Positions 33,344 to 42,640 of a DNA stretch of 64,000 nt are shown here, piece by piece (position 1 is the first letter of the stretch; the number at the start of each line of letters is the position of its first letter). The stretch is from Ch67 sp041395845 (GTDB lineage Bacteria; Pseudomonadota; Gammaproteobacteria; Pseudomonadales; Ketobacteraceae), in assembly GCA_041395845.1 (NCBI GenBank), contig JAWKZS010000006.1, positions 1 through 64,000 of the forward strand, written 5' to 3'. The position numbers and the translations under genes are program-made. Under the pieces are notes generated by a model. It had not been told where the DNA came from. It ran no database searches and was given only the letters and a program-made list of their open reading frames with translations.

Positions 33344-36300
33344 GCCGTGGCCTGTACCACCAGAAAGGCGATCAGTTCGAAATCGTCCAGCCCGGCAATG
33401 GTGTGAGTGAGTGCACTGGTGCGGCCACCGCTGAACAGGCTGTCGATGTCCTTTTCGGTTTTCAGATCGATCATGGCGCGGATGGCGTCATCCAACAGCG
33501 CGGAATAGGCGCGCATGTCGCGGCCATCGTCGGTGGCAGTGTTGAAGGCACGGCACACTTCCGCCAACGGTTCGGCATTGCCCCGGCAGGCCAGTCGCAC
33601 CAGATCCAGCAGGCGTTTCACATCGGTGTGGGGAATGACCGTGGTGCCATCCTGCGCCATGTAGATCAGGTAATAGGGGTGCAGGCGGTTCTGCTGTTCG
33701 ATGTTGACGCCGTGGTTGCGGTTGCGCAGGGCAAAGATCACACCCGGCAGGCCTTTTTCTGGCGCAGCGGCAATACCGCGTGCAGGCCGTTGGGCACACT
33801 GGCCAGATCGCCGTTGGCCTTGATGTGGTTGAGCAGGTCCATGCGAAAGTCGTTCAGGCCCAGATCGGTAATGGCAACGCCCGTTTTAAGGTCTTCCAGT
33901 TCGATAACTTCTCTTCCCGCAGGCGGCGCAGTTGTTCTTGCGGTAGGCGGTGCATCGATTGGCTACCAGAATATTGTCATCGCCGGTGGCCACCACGTCA
34001 CTATACGGTTTTCCACCCGCTCCTTCAGATTGATGTACTCATCCAGTGATGTCGGGCCAGTTCACCAGCTGGATGACTCGGTTTTGGCGAGCCGATGCGA
34101 TCGATACGGCCAAAGCGCTGGATGATGCGCAACTGGGTTCCAGTGAATGTCGTAGTTGATCAGGTAGTCGCAATCCTGCAGGTTCTGCCTTCGAAATACA
34201 GTCGGTACCGATCAGGATATCGATTTCGCCCGGCTCGTTGCAGCAGGATGGCGCGCTTTTGAGCGGCGGCGTGAAAACAGCGTAAGCACCGATTGGAAAT
34301 CAGCTCTGTTTGGGATGCGCACGCTGGAACGCAGGGTGGATTTGGGTGGTTCGCCACCGGATACGCGGGCACTGTGCAGTTGGTGGGTTTGCTGCAAGCT
34401 GGCGGCCAGGTTGTCGTACAGGTAATTGGCGGTGTCGGCAAAGGCGGTAAAGATCAGCACTTTTTTGTTGCCGGGATTGATGTGTAGGTTGGCCAGTTTG
34501 TCAGTGTGGATATGCGCTTCTGGTGGTGCTGCAGCTTGGCGCTTCTGCCGGACTGATTTTATGCATTTCTTCCAGCAGGGAATCAATCACCACCAGATCG
34601 GCGCTCAAATCGTGCTGCCACGACGGCAGATCCATATCCGCCAGATTGATCTGGATTTTTTTGCCGATGGTGGCATCACCGGGTGTGGGAAGTCGTCTTC
34701 ATCAAAGTCCACATCCTCAAACGCGCTGACATCGGCAAACCGGTGACCGGCATCGGTGGCCAGTAGCGCCTGATGCGTTCCAGTGTGGCAGTGTGGTTTT
34801 GCTGCAAACCCTGCAGTGTGAGGCGGAACGCAGCAACAGAGCTTTCCAGCCGTTTGAGCAGATTCACCGTCATCAGGTTTTTCAGGCTTTGTTCGCGGTC
34901 CGCCTGGCGGAATTTACTTTTGCCGCCTTCCACCAACGTGTCGTAGCGATCTTCATAAAATTTGATGCATGGGCAGGATATAATCAGATGGGCATAAATG
35001 ACAGCTTGAGCGTTGTCAGCCGGTTGAAGATTTCGTTAGTGCCGATCACGTCGCCACGATGGGTCAGCGGGCAATGATAGGCCAGCGGTTTGCGCCGTTG
35101 CGAAACCGCCAATATCCGCTGTGTCGTAAAAGGTTTCGATATGCTTGCGGGAGCGGGCAATGGTGACACTGTCCAGCAGTTCGAAGAAGTCGAAGTCCAG
35201 GGCATTTAGAATGGCGGCCGTGGTGCGTCGTTCGGCGGCAGTTCCGACCAGTTGTTGAACGCTTGCTGGGCACGGCGAAAAATTCGCTCGATATCTTTTG
35301 CGTGCGCAGCTTGTTGCTGAGTTATCCGGATCGCCTTCAGGGCCAGTGCCAGTTGGTTACGCAGATCGGAAAAGCGGTTGTTCACCGGCGTGGCGGACAG
35401 CATCAGCACTTTGGTTTTCACGCCTTGCTTGATGACGTTGTTCATCAGCTTTGATAGCGGGTTTCACGATCTTTGTAGGCGTCGTTGTTGCGGAAGTTGT
35501 GGACTCATCGATCACCAATTTCCAGATCATAGTTGCCCCAGTTGATGCGGTTCAGCGGCATAGCTCAGGATTCGCCCTGGGTGCGCAGCAGATCGGTGTG
35601 GCAGTGAGTACATCGTAGCTGAAGCGATCTTTGGCGAAAAGATTGGTGACCAGATTGCGATTGTAGTTGAGCCAGTTGTCCGCCAGTTTTTTGGGGCACA
35701 GCACCAGCACGGATTTATTACGCAGTCGTAGTATTTACATCACGGCCAACGCGCCGTGAAGGTTTTACCCAGGCCCACACTGTCCGCCAGGATGCAGCCG
35801 TTATAGGTTTCCAGTTTGTTGATCAGTCCCGTGGCAGCATCGCGCTGGAAGTTGAACAGCTTTTTGCCAGATCAGGCTGTCTTTGTAGCCGGTGCGGTCG
35901 TTGGGCAGCAGGTCTTCGTTCAGGTCTTCCAGAAATTCGTTGAAGATATTGTACAGCATCAGGAAGTAGATACGTTCCGGGCTGTTTTCCTGATAGACCG
36001 AGGCAATGTGGTCGCACACCCGTGTGGTCACATCCTGTAGCTGGCGGGATCGTTCCAGATCTGGTCAGGTGGGTCAGAAAGGTTGTGGTGCTGTTGGGTT
36101 CGTCCATCCCGGTGACGATGTTCGACACTGCATCGCCGGGCTGGTAGCCCAGATCGACCGCGGTGAAGCCGTGCAGTGGCATGTATACCGCTCGGGATTG
36201 TGCCGCGTTTACGCAGGCGAACTGCCGCATGGTGCGGTGCTGCTGTTGAGCGAAATTGCGTTTTGCGGCGCATCCAGTCGGCATTCACGGGCGATGGCGC

Positions 36301-36611
36301 GCTGGGGTCAGTTTCCGTTCCGAGCTGGATTTCAAATTCGCTACTGCAAAACTGCGTCTCTGGTGAGCCTTGGAGAATGTGGTATCTGCGGCGTTCCTCT
36401 TGCGGATCTTGTCAGTGGGCCTGCTGGGAACGAAGGTGGGGGACGCGGAAGATGAATTCCAGCGGGATTCATCGGCTTCCAGTTCCTGCTTGAGGGCTTC
36501 ATAGGCGTAGATTGAGAAGCAGGATGCCGCAATCTTGAGCTTGGCTCCGGGCTTGAGGGTTTGTTTGAGGTCTTCCCCGAGAAGCTGATTGATATTGTCG
36601 ATTATTTGCAT
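33340..36611 (-). pseudogene. PLD-type SNF2-like helicase, broken by many frameshifts
   Basis: The fragments in three frames line up in order with one helicase of ~1100 residues: start MQIIDNINQLLGEDLKQTL (36611), ACVNAAQSRAVYMPLHGFTAVDLGY, DSVGLGKTF Walker A near 35770, a DEAH-type box near 35505, SATPVNNRFSDLRNQLALAL, FTAFADTANYLYDNLA, and an intact last 133 codons ending IAGLDDFELIAFLVVQ. Breaks I could rebuild are losses of one base from a doublet: near 33766, 33911, 33936, 35098-35106 and 35503. The flanking genes are intact. Clustered sequencing or assembly error is therefore as likely as real decay. If intact, it would be the first gene of the R-M operon. Confidence 0.85.
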
Positions 36612-36817
36612 TGAGGTGCCGTTGCGGTCGCTGAACCAATAAATAGTGGTTCTTGGACCTTTAACTGCCTGAATTGTGTTCGGCAACCATGGCTGGCTTT
36701 CAACTCAACTCGCGCATAGTCATCCCTTATTATGGTTATACAGAATGCCTTTTGTCGCCGAATCACAATTTGTTATGGCTTCCACTAAGTAAAATGATTG
36801 CTCTCAAGGGTCATGGG
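36612..36817. other. Island edge between helicase start and right direct repeat
   Basis: 206 bp with no gene that I can support. An open frame (36674-36880) simply runs into the repeated end of the AraC-type gene and is not a real gene. It presumably contains the promoter of the island operon. Confidence 0.6.
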
Positions 36818-36885
36818 GCGTTCAAGCGCTGGACGGACATGACACCACAGGAATATCGTCAGCATCTGCGTACGCGCTAGCAGGC
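36818..36885 (+). repeat. 68-bp direct repeat, right copy (attR-like)
   Basis: Matches 25542-25609 with one mismatch. It ends where the presumed original downstream DNA of the AraC-type gene resumes, 55 bp before the next gene. Confidence 0.92.
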
Positions 36886-36940
36886 TGTGACACAGGGACG
36901 TGCGCACACTCATCCTTCGCCCATTCATCAGGAGCACCCC

Positions 36941-38077
36941 ATGAGCATGTCTTCACTCCCCGCGACCCAGCGCCGCCTGACCTCGACCATTACTGCCGGC
37001 GGACAGCTGCGCCTGCAGCTGGAAACCGTGCCGGTACCCACCCCTGCTGATCACGAAGTGCTGATCCGTGTCGAGGCAGCACCGATCAATCCCTCGGATC
37101 TGTTTCTGCTCACCGGCCCGGCGGACATTGCCACGCTGCGCAGCGAAGGGGACAGTGAAAACCCCGTGACGGTGATGGATGTGCCAGCGCCGCTGCTGAA
37201 AACGCTGAGCGCGCGCCTCGACAAACCCATGCCGGTGGGTAACGAAGGTGCCGGTGTGGTGGTGGCCGCCGGCAAGAACGCGCAGGGACTGCTGGGCAAG
37301 CTGGTGGGCGTGGCGGCAGGCGACATGTTCTGCCAGTACCGCTGCGCACCGGCGAGCCATTGCATCGTGATGAATGAAGGCACCACCGCGCAGCAGGCGG
37401 CATCCTGTTTCGTCAATCCGCTCACGTCCCTCAGCATGGTGGAAACCATGCGCATGGAAAACCACAAGGCACTGGTACACACGGCGGCAGCATCGAACCT
37501 GGGTCAGATGCTGGTGCGCATCTGCAAGGCGGATGGCGTCCCGCTGGTGAATATCGTGCGCAACGAAAAGCAGGTGAGCATTCTGCGGGAACTCGGCGCC
37601 GACCATATCTGCAATTCCAGTGCGCCCACGTTCAAACAGGATCTGCTGGAAGCCGTGAGTGCCACCGGCGCTACGCTGGCATTCGATGCGATTGGCGGCG
37701 GCCAGCTCGCCAGCCAGATTCTTACCGCCATGGAAATTGCGATCAATCGTAATGCCACCGAGTACAGTCGTTACGGTTCGTCGGTGCACAAGCAGGTGTA
37801 TGTCTACGGCGGGCTGGACATGAATCCCATCGTGCTGAACCGCAATGTGGGTTTCGCCTGGGGCGTGGGCGGCTGGCTGCTGACGCCATTCATCGGCCGC
37901 ATGGGTCCGGCGCGCTTCCTGCAACTGCGCCAGCGGGTGGCCGATGAAATCACCACCACCTTCGCCAGCCACTATACCCAGGAAATTTCCCTGGCCGATG
38001 CACTCAGTGCCGACGCCATTCAGCGTTACACCCGTCAGGCCACCGGCGAAAAATACCTGATCCTGCCGCAGGGCTGA
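36941..38077 (+). CDS. Zinc-binding-dehydrogenase/quinone-oxidoreductase-like protein (MDR superfamily)
   Basis: 378 residues from the ATG at 36941, with GGAG 7 nt upstream. Medium-chain dehydrogenase features: VLIRVEAAPINPSDLFLLTG, PMPVGNEGAGVVVAAG, then the coenzyme domain with ALVHTAAASNLGQMLVRICK, an AxxGxxG-type variant of the Rossmann motif, and LAFDAIGGGQ. No structural-zinc cysteines are evident, which fits the quinone-oxidoreductase/enoyl-reductase branch. It probably reduces a conjugated ketone or quinone with NADPH. Before the island inserted it would have been directly downstream of the AraC-type regulator, which may control it. Confidence 0.85.
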   Translation: MSMSSLPATQRRLTSTITAGGQLRLQLETVPVPTPADHEVLIRVEAAPINPSDLFLLTGPADIATLRSEGDSENPVTVMDVPAPLLKTLSARLDKPMPVGNEGAGVVVAAGKNAQGLLGKLVGVAAGDMFCQYRCAPASHCIVMNEGTTAQQAASCFVNPLTSLSMVETMRMENHKALVHTAAASNLGQMLVRICKADGVPLVNIVRNEKQVSILRELGADHICNSSAPTFKQDLLEAVSATGATLAFDAIGGGQLASQILTAMEIAINRNATEYSRYGSSVHKQVYVYGGLDMNPIVLNRNVGFAWGVGGWLLTPFIGRMGPARFLQLRQRVADEITTTFASHYTQEISLADALSADAIQRYTRQATGEKYLILPQG

Positions 38078-38129
38078 TGATCATTATCCATTCGATGTTA
38101 TTGAAACCTGCACAGGAATTTCCGTTGTC

Positions 38130-39116
38130 ATGGCAAAACCACGCCCGAAAATAATCGTCAATATCATCACCGGCTTTCTGGGTGTCGGCAAAACCAGTGC
38201 CATCCTGCAGTTGCTGCAGCAGCAGCGGGGCAATGAGCGCTGGGCGGTGCTGGTGAATGAATTCGGTGAGATCGGTATCGATGGCGCCCTGCTCGCCCCC
38301 AGCGGCATTGCCATTCGCGAAGTACCCGGCGGCTGCATGTGTTGCGTCGCCGGCGTGCCCACCCAGGTGGCGCTGAACAAACTCATTCGTGAGGCCCGCC
38401 CCGACCGTATTCTGATCGAGCCCACCGGCCTGGGTCATCCCGCCAATATCCTGAAAATGCTCAGCGGGGAAAACTTTGCCGACGTGCTGGACGTACACGC
38501 CACCATCACGCTGATCGATCCGCGGATACTGAATGACGTGCGCTACACCGGTAATGACAATTTCATCGGCCAGGTGCAGGCGGCCGACATTCTGGTGGCA
38601 GCGAAAACCGATCTGTGCACGCCGGAACAGTTGCAGGGATTTGCCGACTGGGCCCACGCAGTACGACCGGATGCCCAAGTGGAATATCTGCATGACCGGC
38701 TTCTGCAACGGCACTGGCTGGATCAGCCGCGCCAGGTGACAATCGGGTCCAGCAGCCATCATTCATCGCTGCTGTTGCTGACGCCCCAGTTCAGCAATAC
38801 TGCGCTGCCCACGGATCAGCCGGTGCTGCGGCGCGCCAATGCCAGTGGCGGCTTTTTCAGTTGCGGCTGGATCTTCGATCAGCGTCATCGCTTTGCATTC
38901 GACAAGCTGTTCGCCCTGCTGAACAATCTGGATGTGTTGCGCTGCAAGGCGGTGATGAAAACCGAACGCGGCACCTTTGCGTTCAATCTGCTGGATGGCG
39001 CACTCACAGTATCGGAACTGCCGGATCGCAGCGACAGCCGCATCGAGTTCATCGCGCCCGAGGTCATCAACTGGGACCTGCTGGAACAGTGGCTGCGGCA
39101 GGCGCTCGATAACTGA
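38130..39116 (+). CDS. COG0523 (CobW-like) metal-related GTPase
   Basis: 328 residues. The GTPase domain has Walker A GFLGVGKT (15-22), the COG0523 hallmark metal-binding CxCC (69-72, GGCMCC) and EPTGLGHP in place of the usual G3. The C-terminal CobW_C domain follows (FSCGWIFDQRHRFAFDKL). The family delivers Zn or other metals to client proteins, often under metal shortage. No Zur site was recognised upstream, so the metal is unknown. It starts 52 bp after the MDR gene on the same strand. Confidence 0.88.
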   Translation: MAKPRPKIIVNIITGFLGVGKTSAILQLLQQQRGNERWAVLVNEFGEIGIDGALLAPSGIAIREVPGGCMCCVAGVPTQVALNKLIREARPDRILIEPTGLGHPANILKMLSGENFADVLDVHATITLIDPRILNDVRYTGNDNFIGQVQAADILVAAKTDLCTPEQLQGFADWAHAVRPDAQVEYLHDRLLQRHWLDQPRQVTIGSSSHHSSLLLLTPQFSNTALPTDQPVLRRANASGGFFSCGWIFDQRHRFAFDKLFALLNNLDVLRCKAVMKTERGTFAFNLLDGALTVSELPDRSDSRIEFIAPEVINWDLLEQWLRQALDN

Positions 39117-39193
39117 TATTTATCAAACGCCTTTTTCACCGCGCAGGCTAAGCTGTACGGCACGTACCGTTCCAGCTGAAGCGAGATTCCCCC

Positions 39194-40156
39194 ATGTCGG
39201 CACCCTACCCTTCGCGTTTGCAGACGTTCCCAATATCCTGGTTTGCCATGGTGATGGGGCTGTCGGGTTTCACTCTGGCCTGGCATCGGGCGGAAGTGGT
39301 ATTCGCCCTGCCGGCGGTAACCAGTGCGGGCTTGCTGCTACTGACCATCGCGGTGTTTGTCACCCTGCTGACCTGTTATGGCCTGAAGCTGCTGCGCTTT
39401 CCCGCACTGGTGAAAGCGGAACTGGCCCATCCGGTGAAACTGAATTTTTTTCCCGCCCTGTCGATTGCGCTGATTCTGCTGGGCACGGCGCTGTTGCCGT
39501 ACGACGCTTACATCTCGCTGGCGTGCTGGAGTGTCGGCGCGACACTGCATCTGGGATTTACCCTGTTCGTGCTGTCGAACTGGATGCACCAGACCCATTT
39601 TGAAATTACCCATATCAGTCCGGCCTGGTTTATTCCGGTGGTGGGGAACATTCTGGTGCCGATTGCCGGGGTGCAGCATGCGTCGGCGGAAGTGTCCTGG
39701 TTCTTTTTCAGTATTGGTCTGGTGTTCTGGCTGGTGCTGCTGACCATCATTTTTTACCGCATGTTCTTTCATCATCCGTTGCCGACGCGCCTGCTGCCAA
39801 CGCTGTTCATTCTGATCGCGCCGCCGGCGGTGGGCTTTGTGTCCTGGCTGCAGCTGACCGGCGAGGTCAACGCCTTCGCCCGCATCCTGTATTACAGCGC
39901 GCTGTTCCTGACCCTGTTGCTGCTGACCCAGGCGGGGCGCTTTCTGAAACTGCCATTTTTTCTGTCCTGGTGGGCGTATTCCTTTCCGATGGCCGCCGTC
40001 ACCATTGCCACCCTGCTGATGTACCAGCAACTGCAGCTGGGGTTTTTCAAATGGCTGGGCGCGGGATTGCTCGGCCTGCTGACGCTGATCATCCTGACCC
40101 TGCTGGTCAAAACGCTCATCGCGGTGATCCGGCGCGACAGCGCGGTGGAAGACTGA
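39194..40156 (+). CDS. SLAC1/TDT-family anion transporter
   Basis: 320 residues with about ten hydrophobic helices. The opening RLQTFPISWFAMVMGLSGFTLAWHRAE, NWMHQTHFEITHISPAWFIPVVGNILVPIAG and LAPPAVGF-like segment (IAPPAVGFVSWLQL) are typical of the tellurite-resistance/dicarboxylate transporter (TDT) family that includes TehA and plant SLAC1. These are channel-like anion or dicarboxylate transporters; the ion is not predictable here. It lies 77 bp after the COG0523 gene. Confidence 0.88.
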   Translation: MSAPYPSRLQTFPISWFAMVMGLSGFTLAWHRAEVVFALPAVTSAGLLLLTIAVFVTLLTCYGLKLLRFPALVKAELAHPVKLNFFPALSIALILLGTALLPYDAYISLACWSVGATLHLGFTLFVLSNWMHQTHFEITHISPAWFIPVVGNILVPIAGVQHASAEVSWFFFSIGLVFWLVLLTIIFYRMFFHHPLPTRLLPTLFILIAPPAVGFVSWLQLTGEVNAFARILYYSALFLTLLLLTQAGRFLKLPFFLSWWAYSFPMAAVTIATLLMYQQLQLGFFKWLGAGLLGLLTLIILTLLVKTLIAVIRRDSAVED

Positions 40157-40238
40157 TACTGCCCTGTGCATTCAGGCCAGGTTAAGTTTTACCCGGCGAC
40201 ACTGGAGACTGTAATCAGCCTGACTGCGGGGATCGACC

Positions 40239-40943
40239 ATGGCGGAATACCAAGCACTGATCAACACCATCGCCCTGACCATGGGCCTGGCCTGGGCCAG
40301 TGGCATCAACCTGTATGCCGCTCTGCTGGTGCTGGGCATCGGGGGCGCCAGCGGCAATATCGCACTGCCCGCCGAGTTGCAGGTACTGGAAGATCCGCTG
40401 GTGATTTTCGCCGCCGGCGTGATGTACATGGTGGAGTTCGTCGCCGACAAGACCCCCGGGGTCGATTCCGGCTGGGACACCCTGCACACCTTCATCCGCA
40501 TCCCGGCAGGCGCGATGCTGGCCGCCGGCGCCGTGGGCGATGTCACCCCCGCGCTGGAAATCGCGGCCGGCATTCTCGGTGGCAGCATGGCCGCTACCTC
40601 CCATGCAACCAAGGCCGGCACCCGGCTGCTGATCAATACCTCCCCCGAACCGTTCACCAACTGGATCGCGTCATTCAGCGAGGATCTGCTGGTACTGGCC
40701 GGGCTGTGGGCTGCGCTGAATCACCCGATCCTTTTTTTGCTGCTGTTGATGGTGTTTATCGCGCTGGTGATCTGGCTGTTGCCGAAAATAATTCGGGCGA
40801 TTGCCCTGATGGCACGCAAGATTGGCGAATGGCTGGGTGTGGTGGATAAAAAAAGCGCCCCGGGTGGGGCGCAAGGGAGGTCTCATGAAGAGAGAAGAGA
40901 AGTGTCGTTAATTGCGAATGAGGTGGTCGAACGCGGCCAGTGA
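40239..40943 (+). CDS. DUF4126 membrane protein
   Basis: 234 residues. The DUF4126 pattern is clear: GLAWASGINLYAALLVLGI, VMYMVEFVADKTPGVDSGWDTLHTFIRIPAGAMLAAGAVGD and GGSMAATSHATKAGTRLLINTSPEPFTNW, with about five hydrophobic helices. Function is unknown. The last ~35 codons read through the ahpF terminator and overlap the end of ahpF on the other strand by 36 bp, giving an unusual hydrophilic tail. Confidence 0.85.
   Translation: MAEYQALINTIALTMGLAWASGINLYAALLVLGIGGASGNIALPAELQVLEDPLVIFAAGVMYMVEFVADKTPGVDSGWDTLHTFIRIPAGAMLAAGAVGDVTPALEIAAGILGGSMAATSHATKAGTRLLINTSPEPFTNWIASFSEDLLVLAGLWAALNHPILFLLLLMVFIALVIWLLPKIIRAIALMARKIGEWLGVVDKKSAPGGAQGRSHEERREVSLIANEVVERGQ
40848..40872 (-). terminator. 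Rho-independent terminator of ahpF, inside the DUF4126 reading frame
   Basis: On the minus strand GCGCCCC-ACCC-GGGGCGC is followed by seven T. It lies 36 bp past the ahpF stop and is read as codons by the convergent DUF4126 gene. Confidence 0.88.
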
Positions 40944-42467
40944 AGCCTTGGCGCCTTCGCCCATGGCAATGATGATCTGCTTGTACGGCACCGTGGTGCA
41001 GTCGCCGGCCGCAAACACGCCGGGTACCGAAGTCTGGCCGCGATCATCCACGATGATTTCGCCGCGATTGCTCAATTCCACGGTGCCCTGCAGCCACTCG
41101 GTGTTGGGCACCAGGCCGATCTGCACAAACACACCCGCCAGATCCAGACGGTGCACTTCGCCACTGACGCGATCCTTGTAGATCAGGCCGTCCATCTTGC
41201 TGCCGTCGCCGGTGACTTCAGTGGTCAGCGCCGACAGGATCACCCGTACGTTGTTCAGGCTGTTGAGTTTTTTCTGCAGTACCGCATCCGCACGTAGCTT
41301 GCTGTCGAACTCGATGACCGTAACGTGCTCGACGATACCTGCCAGATCGATGGCCGCTTCGATGCCGGAATTACCGCCACCGATCACCGCCACTTTCTTG
41401 CCCTTGAACAGCGGGCCGTCGCAGTGCGGGCAGTAGGCCACGCCCTTGGTACGGTATTCCGCTTCGCCCGGCACGTTCATGTTGCGCCAGCGGGCACCGG
41501 TGGAAAGGATGACGCTCTTGCTGCGCAGGGTGGCACCATTATCAAACTTCACATGAACCAGACCGTCATCGCTCTGATCCGCCGGCACCAGGCCGGTGGC
41601 GCGCTGGTTGTTCATGATGTCGACGTTGTAATGCTTGACGTGGGCTTCCAGCGCTGCGCCCAGTTTCGGGCCATCGGTTTCCAGCACGGAAATGAAGTTC
41701 TCGATCGCCAGTGTATCCATAACCTGACCACCGAAGCGCTCTGCAGCGACGCCGGTACGGATACCCTTGCGTGCCGCATAGACCGCTGCGGATGCGCCAG
41801 CGGGGCCACCACCCACCACCAGTACATCGAAGGCTTCTTTCTTTGCCAGCTTGGCCGCTTCACGGGCCGCAGCGCCGGAATCTACTTTGCCCACAATCTC
41901 TTCCAGCGTCATGCGGCCGTTGCCGAACAGTTTGCCGTTCAGGTAAACCGAGGGCACACCCATGATCTGGCGCTCGTTCACTTCGTCCTGGAACAGCGCA
42001 CCATCGATCATCACATGACGCACGTTGGGATTGAGCACCGCCATCAGGTTGAGCGCCTGCACCACGTCAGGACAGTTGTGGCAGCTCAGCGAGATGAAGG
42101 TTTCGAATTCGAGTTTGTCGTCGAGGGCCTGGATCTGCTCGATCACATCCTGCTCGACCTTGGGCGGATGTCCACCCACCTGCAACAGGGCCAGCACCAG
42201 CGAGGTGAATTCGTGGCCCATGGGAAGTCCGGCAAAGCGCACGCCCATGTCGGCGCCGATGCGGTTGATGCCGAAAGACGGCTTGCGTTCGTTGTCATCA
42301 CTGCTGATGTTCAGCGTGATCTTGTCGGTCAGTCCCACGATGTCGTTCAGCAGGCTCAGCATTTCCTGGGATGCGGCGCTGTCGTCAACGGATGCGTTAA
42401 TCTCGATGGGATGCACTACCCGTTCGAGATAGGCCTGCAACTGACCTTTGAGTGTTGTGTCCAGCAT
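40908..42467 (-). CDS. ahpF: Alkyl hydroperoxide reductase subunit F
   Basis: 519 residues, full length. The N-terminal double-thioredoxin domain carries the CHNC centre (Cys129/Cys132). The thioredoxin-reductase-like part has FAD motif GGGPAG (~219-224), redox CPHC (Cys346/Cys349), NAD motif GGGNSGIEAA and the C-terminal FAAGDCT. It passes electrons from NADH through FAD and the two disulfides to AhpC. It follows ahpC with 173 bp between them that include a terminator, so expression is probably lower than that of ahpC. Confidence 0.96.
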   Translation of the reverse strand: MLDTTLKGQLQAYLERVVHPIEINASVDDSAASQEMLSLLNDIVGLTDKITLNISSDDNERKPSFGINRIGADMGVRFAGLPMGHEFTSLVLALLQVGGHPPKVEQDVIEQIQALDDKLEFETFISLSCHNCPDVVQALNLMAVLNPNVRHVMIDGALFQDEVNERQIMGVPSVYLNGKLFGNGRMTLEEIVGKVDSGAAAREAAKLAKKEAFDVLVVGGGPAGASAAVYAARKGIRTGVAAERFGGQVMDTLAIENFISVLETDGPKLGAALEAHVKHYNVDIMNNQRATGLVPADQSDDGLVHVKFDNGATLRSKSVILSTGARWRNMNVPGEAEYRTKGVAYCPHCDGPLFKGKKVAVIGGGNSGIEAAIDLAGIVEHVTVIEFDSKLRADAVLQKKLNSLNNVRVILSALTTEVTGDGSKMDGLIYKDRVSGEVHRLDLAGVFVQIGLVPNTEWLQGTVELSNRGEIIVDDRGQTSVPGVFAAGDCTTVPYKQIIIAMGEGAKASLAAFDHLIRN

Positions 42468-42579
42468 GAGCGACTCCTGAGAATGAGGTGATCAATCAAT
42501 TCAAAAAAAGACGGTTTGGGTAGCGGAGGCCGGTGCTTGTGGCGCCGGCTCCGGTAACCCGGCAGGGTAAGCCGGGTAC

Positions 42580-42604
42580 AAAAAGCCCCGCCGACAGGCA
42601 GGGC
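42580..42604 (-). terminator. Terminator between ahpC and ahpF
   Basis: On the minus strand GCCCTGCC-TGTC-GGCGGGGC (one T-G pair) is followed by five T. Partial termination here would favour ahpC over ahpF. Confidence 0.8.
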
Positions 42605-42640
42605 CTCGGGTTTGTGCAAAAGAGCGTGATCGCGTTGCGA

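Larger units (their letters stand above)
25610..36885. mobile_element. Type III restriction-modification island inserted at the 3' end of an AraC-type gene
   Basis: An 11.2-kb block bounded by 68-bp direct repeats that both contain the end of the AraC-type gene. It carries, in order of transcription on the minus strand, a PLD-type helicase, DUF4391, Mod, AlbA_2/ATPase and Res. No integrase, transposase or relaxase is encoded. It may therefore have been mobilised in trans or lost its recombinase. The res stop lies 12 bp inside the left repeat. Confidence 0.8.

Noticed and set aside
36674..36880. A 68-codon frame ending like an AraC regulator
   Set aside because: It is non-coding island edge fused in frame to the duplicated 3' end of the AraC-type gene; there is no helix-turn-helix.
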